Part shown: in pieces, positions 57,759 to 64,000 of the stretch
Position numbering within the stretch: position 1 is the first letter of the stretch
Layout of the letters: the number at the start of each line of letters is the position of its first letter
Source of the DNA: Phymorhynchus buccinoides
Lineage: Eukaryota > Mollusca > Gastropoda > Neogastropoda > Raphitomidae
DNA length: 64,000 nucleotides
Direction of reading: 5' to 3'
Assembly (NCBI GenBank): GCA_017654935.2
Contig: CM065680.1
Span: 39,154,777-39,218,776 of the forward strand
The notes under the pieces: model-generated
Seen by the model: the letters and a program-made list of their open reading frames with translations, nothing else
What the model was told of the DNA's origin: nothing
Databases searched by the model: none
Program-made: the position numbers and the translations under genes

Positions 57759-58433
57759 GTTCAGATTGTGCCTACGGAATCGTGATTCTTCTCTCGTCTG
57801 TTCGTGGTCCCCAAGAAAAGCGGAGAATTTCGCCCGGTCTTGGACTTGTCCCCCCTCAACAAGTTTATTCGCACCGACAAGTTCAAAATGGAAACAGCGG
57901 CTTCAATCCGTCTCTCCATTCTCCCAAATGACTGGGCTACTTCCATCGACCTGAGGGACGCATATTTTCACGCGTGCATCCATCCTTCACGTCAGCGTTT
58001 CCTTCGCTTTGTCTGGAAACACAGGGCTTATCAGTTTGTTGCCCTTCCGTTCGGCCTGTCCCCGGCCCCTTGGATTTTCTCAAGAATCACCAAGGAGCTC
58101 GTTCGTCTGGCCAGGTCCCGGGCAATTCGTCTTCACGTTTACCTGGACGATTGGTTGTTGCTAACAGCTTCGCAAGCCCTGTGCCTCTCACAAACGGACA
58201 CTCTTGTTCGACTGTCCAAGACTCTGGGTTTTCGCATTCACAACGGGAAATCAGAGCTGACTCCGTCAACCTCCTTCAGCTACCTCGGCATGAAGTTCGA
58301 TACGGAGCGGTTTTCAGTGCAACTGTCGGAAACTCGGGTCAAAGCCATCGTCGAGATTGTTTCGACGTTCAGTCAAAGACTTCGCTCTCTGCTCGTCAGC
58401 TTCTCCGTCTCCTGGGACTTATGGAATCGGTAG
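57759..58433 (+). pseudogene. DIRS reverse transcriptase
   Basis: Reads FVVPKKSGEFRPVLDLSPLN, SIDLRDAYFHACIHPS (first catalytic Asp), FVALPFGLSPAPWIFSRI, VYLDDWLLL (catalytic Asp pair) and FSYLGMKF. These are RT blocks 1-6 in DIRS form. A TGA at 57783-57785 interrupts the start of the domain (PTES-stop-FFSRLF), and the frame ends before the RNase H. Confidence 0.88.
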
Positions 58434-58636
58434 CGGATTTGCTTCCTCTCGCACGGATGCACAAACGGCCACTGCAACGACTGCTGTCGCAAAGGAAACT
58501 GTCTCAGCTGCCTCTCGAGCAACTAGTGTCTCTCGGCAGTTGGTTCCTCGAGTCAACGTAACAGTGGATGATTCTCGAGTGGCTCAACAGCTCGGTGCCT
58601 ATCCGTCCCATGCAACAGCAGCAATTTCTTCACACA

Positions 58637-59085
58637 GATGCCTCGACGACGGGCTGGGGCGCCCATTTGGATCGAGTCGAATTTTCGGGTCAGTGGACTT
58701 CGGCAGAGTAGAAATTTCACATCAACCTCTTGGAGGTGGAAGCAGTAGCCAGGGCCCTGAAGTCTTTTGTAGTCCTTCTCTCCGGGAAATGCGTCACCGT
58801 CTGCGGAGACAATACGACAGCTCTCTCATATCTTCGTCGCCAGGGAGGAACACGGTCTCCGGCTCTTTCAAGGAAAGCAGAAGAGATTCTCCTCTGGGCC
58901 CAATCAAGACAGATCGTGCTTTCAGTCGAGTTGTTGGAAATGGAGTCAGTAGCCAGGGCTCTGAAGTCTTTCACAGTCCGTCTCACCCAGAAATGGGTCA
59001 CCATCTGCGGAGACAATACGACAGCTCTCTCTTATCTTCGCCGTTAGTGAGGGACACAGTCTCCAGCTCTCTCTAGGACAGCAAC
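58637..59085 (+). pseudogene. DIRS RNase H with in-frame internal duplication
   Basis: TDASTTGWGAHLDRVEFSG (catalytic Asp), a stop, then LLEVEAVARALKSF (catalytic Glu) and CGDNTTALSYLRR (catalytic Asp) define the domain. A 204-base (68-codon) segment from 58730 is repeated from 58934 as LLEMESVARALKSF and CGDNTTALSYLRR, followed by two stops where copy 1 has Q-G. Confidence 0.85.
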
Positions 59086-59869
59086 CGAGAGTTGTTCAAC
59101 CGTACCCTTGTTGCCTTCCTTCTGAACGAATTTTTTTGGGTGGCAACGGCCCCGGCTTCGCCGTTCTTTCGAATGATGTCTGTTCTGGCAGGCATGGTCT
59201 TACTTGCTCTGTTTCAGACCTTCGTTTCCTCTGATTACAACCATGAGTTGTTCAACCAGTTATCTCGTTCACCCGTTCCAGGCATCCTTTTCGGTCTGGT
59301 TCCGTCCCGATCGAACCTTACTGTCCGGCTAACATGATCTTCCATGCCCGGCCGTCAGCTCAGTTGTTCGACTGGGTGGCGTTGAAATGGGTTAAGTCGA
59401 CGTCACGTTTGCACACTGTTTCGCTTTTTGTCTACATGTTTTCCTTTTCGGTGGGGACATTTCCGCGTCATCTGGTTAGATTTGACGTCATGCGATAGCA
59501 ACTATGTTGCTGTTTCGGTCTGTCCCTACGTCAGAGGCAGTTTTTATTTTTACCTTCCAACGGTCTTAGCATGTAGAGTTGGTTACGAAGTGCAGTCGCA
59601 CATTCGTACCGTGGCTTCTCAGTTTGCTAGTTCAGAGGTTGAATCTGCTGTTTTGCGGATTCTCATCTTCACCATTTAGTACTAGCTGTCTCTATCCCGT
59701 CATCGATCCTTTGCTTGCCCATTCTGAACAAGTCTTGTCCAGATGTGGGCCATTTTGTTTTTGACTCAGACTCGCCACTTCGATCGATATTTTTCAACGA
59801 AAGTGTAGCAGCGTGTGGTGGCCCGGTCCGGCCACTCATAGTCCGTTTTTGTATCGGCCTTGGCTGCTC
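59086..59869 (+). other. DIRS internal region between RNase H and recombinase
   Basis: Short frames only. ELFNQLSRSPVPGI-like and HARPSAQLFDWVALKW pieces are plausible remnants of the connecting region, but no domain was recognised. Confidence 0.4.
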
Positions 59870-60496
59870 TAGGTGACTCCATGCGGAGTTTGTCATCTCA
59901 CACTGCTTTTCCAGGATGTTGTCTCGGTGGAGTCCACTCAGGTTCTGCCCCAGGATGATGCTTTCGGTACCCTTCTGTCTCTCGCGGGTACCAAGTTTAG
60001 GGCCAAGTTTCAGCCTGCTCAGATTGCTTCTCCCTCGGTTACGGTTCAAAGTCTTCTCTCTACTCTCGGCCCTGATGTTTCTGATAGACTCCTGTGCCCC
60101 GTCAGAGCTCTTAAGTTTTTCCTTAAGAGGACCTCCCCCTTCCGGGGGCACAAACGCCGTCTGTTCATTTCTTTGAACGAGAAATACATGAGGGATATTT
60201 CTAAGTCAACCATTTCTAGGTGGTTAGTGAACGCTTTTAACTTAGCGTATATAAGTGCCGACTGGTCATTGCCCACTAATCCTCTGAGAGCCCATGAAAT
60301 CCGAGCTATCAGCACATCCCTGGCTATGATTAAGGGAGTGGCGCTGTCCAGCGTTATGGAAGCTGCGTACTGGAAGTGACAGTCCACGTTTGCTAGCTTC
60401 TACCTTCGCCATTTCTCCGCCAGAAGGCAGGACGACACCTTTGGCATCAGGAAGGTGGTGCTTGCGCAGACTCCTGTTTCTCTGGTCTATCGATAA
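59870..60496 (+). pseudogene. DIRS tyrosine recombinase
   Basis: The frame from 59873 reads LCPVRALKFFLKRTSPFRGH, LFISLNEKYMRDISKSTISR and NPLRAHEIRAISTSLA, with H-x-x-R as in tyrosine recombinases. It stops with TGA at 60377-60379 (AAYWK-stop), after which the same frame continues STFASFYLRHFSARRQDD with the expected catalytic Tyr (F-Y-L-R) to a TAA at 60494. The N-terminal part before about 59900 is eroded, including the first catalytic Arg. Confidence 0.8.
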
Positions 60497-60504
60497 ACTT
60501 ATGT

Positions 60505-61004
60505 NNNNNNNNNNNNNNNNNNNNNNNNNNNNNNNNNNNNNNNNNNNNNNNNNNNNNNNNNNNNNNNNNNNNNNNNNNNNNNNNNNNNNNNNNNNNNNNN
60601 NNNNNNNNNNNNNNNNNNNNNNNNNNNNNNNNNNNNNNNNNNNNNNNNNNNNNNNNNNNNNNNNNNNNNNNNNNNNNNNNNNNNNNNNNNNNNNNNNNNN
60701 NNNNNNNNNNNNNNNNNNNNNNNNNNNNNNNNNNNNNNNNNNNNNNNNNNNNNNNNNNNNNNNNNNNNNNNNNNNNNNNNNNNNNNNNNNNNNNNNNNNN
60801 NNNNNNNNNNNNNNNNNNNNNNNNNNNNNNNNNNNNNNNNNNNNNNNNNNNNNNNNNNNNNNNNNNNNNNNNNNNNNNNNNNNNNNNNNNNNNNNNNNNN
60901 NNNNNNNNNNNNNNNNNNNNNNNNNNNNNNNNNNNNNNNNNNNNNNNNNNNNNNNNNNNNNNNNNNNNNNNNNNNNNNNNNNNNNNNNNNNNNNNNNNNN
61001 NNNN
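60505..61004. other. Assembly gap of exactly 500 N
   Basis: A run of 500 N, a conventional placeholder length, so the true distance is unknown. It interrupts the DIRS element on its left and abuts the duplicated block on its right. Open frames running through it are meaningless. Confidence 0.99.
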
Positions 61005-62125
61005 ATTCGTACGTCGAGGCAAGTGAAATCGCGAAACACTGGATTTCCGTATATTTTTTTCAAGCCTGAATGATTTGTGGTCTAAAATGTTAGTACGTAG
61101 TCTTGATATGAGTTAAGGCTTGACTGTAGGCCTAGGCCGTGTTGTGTGTCTATCGCCGGCAGTACGTAATAGTTTTGCATGGCAGGGAGATGATTGCTCG
61201 ATGAACCGAAACACAGTTTGTCACTAGGCGCAATAAAAACAAAACAACCGGGCCGTCACGCCCCACACTTCGGTACAGTCCCTTTTGTTTTACAGAAAAT
61301 ACAAGTTAACGACGTTTAAAATTACCTTATTTGTACACACCTGAAGTCTTATGTTATTTTTAAACAGCGGTTTTTGTATATCTAATGAGAGTCTTCTCTT
61401 TCCAGTATGGTATCTGATCTGTACAGCACAACAGTAATCTCTGGCAACAAATGATTTATTTCTTATTGCTCTTGTAGATGCATCTGACTGCTTTGATCAT
61501 TGTGGAGTTTGAAGGCTCATATCAAACAAGGTACCCTGCTACTTTAACCCTCCAACGCCTTGTTTTTTTAGAAAATTAGAGAAAATGACAATGTTAAAAG
61601 TTTTGGAGATTGCAAGGTTAAAGGTTCACAACAGTAATCTCTGCAAACAAATTATAGTCTTTCTTGTGTCCTTTATTGATGCATCTGCTACTTTGATCAT
61701 CGTGACTTGAAGGCCACGTCCAAAATCAATATCCTGGCTAATTTAACCCTTACCAACGCCTATATTTTTAGAGAAAACGACACGGTTAAAGTTTTTGCAG
61801 TGCAAGGTTAAAAGGTCGGGCCACAGACGCAACACCACACTACACACCACACACACACACAACAGCACACACACACACACTCACACCTACCACAGACACA
61901 CAACCGAACCACTTTTTTAAAAACCCTATGTGACCAAACAGAAAAGAAATGGAGAGAGACACAGGTTCTCTTAATGCATTCCTTAGTCCCGTATAATCTG
62001 GAATTGTCCTTTTGAGAGACGTGTGGATAGTGGTACATTGACACCAAAGCTTTTAACTTTGATCAGAAAAGCAAATGGCTTGTCTTCTTTCTCATTTTTG
62101 ATTCAACACATGGTTCTGTTTTTAG

Positions 62126-62332
62126 TTACATGTTTCACAGAAATGACAGTGACGGAGCTGATTCACCTACCCTCAGCTAATGGCCAAAGTTGGATCTCTA
62201 TCGCTTCTGGGACTTCGAGAACTTTGTGCTGGTCCGACTACCAATGGGTTGGTGTGGGTTGGGGTGGCACCCTTTGCACCTTCAGCGAGGCTGTTCTGGG
62301 ACTATGATCAGAGGAGTCAGTATGTTCTCATT
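62126..62332 (+). pseudogene. Degraded copy of cadherin exon 19
   Basis: Aligns with 41988-42193 from TTACATGTTTCACAGAAATG to TATGTTCTCATT, but single-base losses (GACGGAGCTG for GACGGATGCTG) and gains shift the frame several times. The donor GTAAAT replaces GTAAGT. Not a usable exon as assembled. Confidence 0.85.
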
Positions 62333-63898
62333 GTAAATATGCTTGAAGTCAAGTCAATTCAAGTCCCATGATGTGCATTTGAGCATAAACAAATAGCTTT
62401 TACACCTTTTTTTGTATTCTGGTGTTATTAAATAAAACACTAGAACCAAGACTGATTGCTGTCAGACTACCGTAATTCCACAGACTATTAGCCGCAACTT
62501 TTTATGTTTGAAACAGACCCCCCCCGCTTGTCTAATGCTGGGGCCTTAACGTTACCAAAAGCTGAAAGCAATCAGAACGCGGCCTCGTCTTGATGAGAAA
62601 GAAGACATAACAACGAAAGTCATTCAACAATCAAAGTTTGGTCGTTCCGAAATGTGTTTGTTAGACTAACGGTAGCCAGTGACAGGAAGTTTCTCTTGCT
62701 TACAAGACGACACAATTTCCAGGAAGAAAACCGTTGCCAGTTAATCCGTCCTTTTTCCACCTCGTCCCGTTCTTTTCGTCGTTTCGTCCTCTGCTCTATT
62801 AGTTGAATCGTCCTTGTTTGGGGCAACTCGTCCATTGCATGCTTTTACTATGAACAATGAAACCCAAAGACGGATGACAAAGGGATAGAGGACGATTGTC
62901 TTGCACAGGGGGACGATTGGTAAAAATTATGAATTGACCGGTAACTGTGAGTTTTTGGAGTCAGCCATGTTGGACAAACTGTCCTGTCTGTTTTATTTTA
63001 GCAACTGCTGATGGCGCTTTTTCTTATAGCGCGCATTTGTTTGTTTTTCCTTCTTCTTTTGAAGCCATAACCGACGGTCTGTTTATGGTTGAATAAAGGG
63101 CTTGATGTCTTTTCGGTGGCTGGCATCTAGCCCACCGAACCTGGTGTGCCTAAGATTGTGTCTCGTGACTGGGACTGTCCGTTTCACGGCTTTTGCTTCG
63201 CTTTTGTATAACCTTCACGATGTTTGTTGATTGTTTGTTTTGACTCGGCTTTACAATGATGCGGCTTTAACTTGCCTTTTACTTTGTAAAAAGATTAATA
63301 GGGTTCCGGCTTAAATAACGAAACAGCTTGTAGTCCGTAATTACGGTAATTTCTTTCGTGGGACAAGCTTGGGAAAAAAGATTCATTTTTGCTTGTGTGA
63401 ATTTCATGCAGACACAGAAACTGTGAGCTTGGGAGAGGATAAGAACAAATCATACGATAGAAGATCCCAAGATAGAGAACTCTTCCATCCCTAGAAGAGG
63501 CACAGCTTACTGTCAAGGTGCTTACAGTACCTATTCACCTCGCTAAGTGAAAGAAAAGAGGTACGGAGGAGTCAGACCTGGAATTTACTTAGCCCTTCCC
63601 GCCGGCCAATGGTCGCATTTTGCACCACAATGATTTGACACCAATGTCATTTTGAAACCTTGCATTCATGGTCTGTTATCCAATGATTTTTGTGTTCTTT
63701 GATTTTTTGGAGTTAAAGAGCCTTTCTTTTAAACCATGTAGGAAAGGAATCCCCATATTCAAGACAAAAGTTGGCTAAAAAAATGGCTGCAGCGAAAGGG
63801 TTAAGTTTTGATAGTAGTTGTGTGTCTTTTAGGGATTGGACGTCTTCTATATGGGGTCTTTGTTTGCTTTATACTTTTTTTTCAATGGTTTCACCATT

Positions 63899-64000
63899 TT
63901 TGCATGCGCGCGATCAAGGTTCTGAATACACCAAGACAGGGACGAGAACGTTGACCGTGAACATTTTGGACATAACAACAGGATCCCTACTTTCGAATTC
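63899..64000 (+). pseudogene. Degraded, truncated copy of cadherin exon 20
   Basis: Aligns with the start of 43772-43898 (TTGCATGCGCGCGATCAAGG), but the acceptor CAG reads CAT, the frame is broken by indels, and the window ends inside it. Confidence 0.8.

Larger units (their letters stand above)
55140..60504 (+). mobile_element. DIRS-type tyrosine-recombinase retrotransposon, decayed and cut by gap
   Basis: In order: a gag-like region (about 55151-57700), reverse transcriptase (about 57759-58433), RNase H (about 58637-59085) and tyrosine recombinase (about 59870-60496). This order, the V-x-L-D-D-W-L-L-type RT and a YR instead of a DDE integrase define the DIRS group. Frameshifts and stops interrupt all parts. 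Terminal repeats were not delimited and the right end is lost in the 500-N gap. No methyltransferase domain was noticed. From family knowledge, the YR inserts a circular cDNA without target-site duplication. Confidence 0.85.
61005..64000 (+). other. Redundant, error-rich copy of 40853-43870
   Basis: From ATTCGTACGTCGAGG to the window end, the block follows 40853-43870 in the same order and orientation: exon-like duplication, (AC)n tract, exon 19, LINE tail, 855-bp MITE, TTAA MITE and exon 20. Differences are mostly single-base indels, including in both exons. A few larger differences exist, such as about 25 extra bases near 62498-62530. Best explained as a misplaced alternative haplotype or unpolished long-read sequence joined across the gap. 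Confidence 0.88.

Noticed and set aside
60266..61073. Open frames through 60505-61004
   Set aside because: They run through N bases and carry no information.

Overview
This is a eukaryotic, animal genomic window. It is AT-rich outside a few islands, contains a gene with small exons and GT-AG introns, and is crowded with microsatellites, minisatellites, MITEs, SINEs and non-LTR retrotransposons. The mix of long (CT)n, (GT)n and (AC)n arrays, DIRS and CR1/jockey-like elements, and a lophotrochozoan-looking cadherin suggests a marine invertebrate, most likely a mollusc. That placement is an inference; no species-diagnostic sequence was seen.

The only host gene I can support is a multi-exon cadherin on the + strand, from a signal-peptide exon at 5352 to the last intact exon ending at 53505. 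Twenty-five coding exons join in one uninterrupted reading frame of 1088 codons with consistent splice phases at every junction. They encode a signal peptide, nine complete extracellular cadherin (EC) repeats and the start of a tenth. No membrane segment or cytoplasmic tail is reached, so the 3' part of the gene lies beyond the window or is lost in the assembly break.

Layout: 1-4575 is upstream DNA with decayed LINE 3' ends. 4576-5063 is a 488-bp MITE. 5335-53505 is the cadherin gene, whose introns hold almost every other feature: an intact-looking LINE on the minus strand (ORF 19230-22031), decayed LINE pieces, a Tc1-type transposase relic, two tRNA-derived SINE types, a short repeat with target-site duplications, several TTAA-flanked piggyBac-like MITEs, inverted pogo-like MITEs (one nested in another MITE), a near-perfect hairpin element, and minisatellites of about 55 bp and 34 bp units. 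53573-54369 is a hAT-like deletion derivative. About 55140-60504 is a decayed DIRS-type (tyrosine recombinase) retrotransposon cut by a 500-N gap at 60505-61004.

The block 61005-64000 is a second, colinear, indel-ridden copy of about 40853-43870, including degraded copies of cadherin exons 19 and 20 placed after exon 25. It is most simply an assembly artefact (a misplaced alternative haplotype or unpolished reads), so gene models that cross it should not be trusted. I found no rRNA, tRNA gene, CRISPR or operon-like structure. I also found nothing that I would present as a new biological system; the most informative observations concern repeat birth, nesting and assembly structure.
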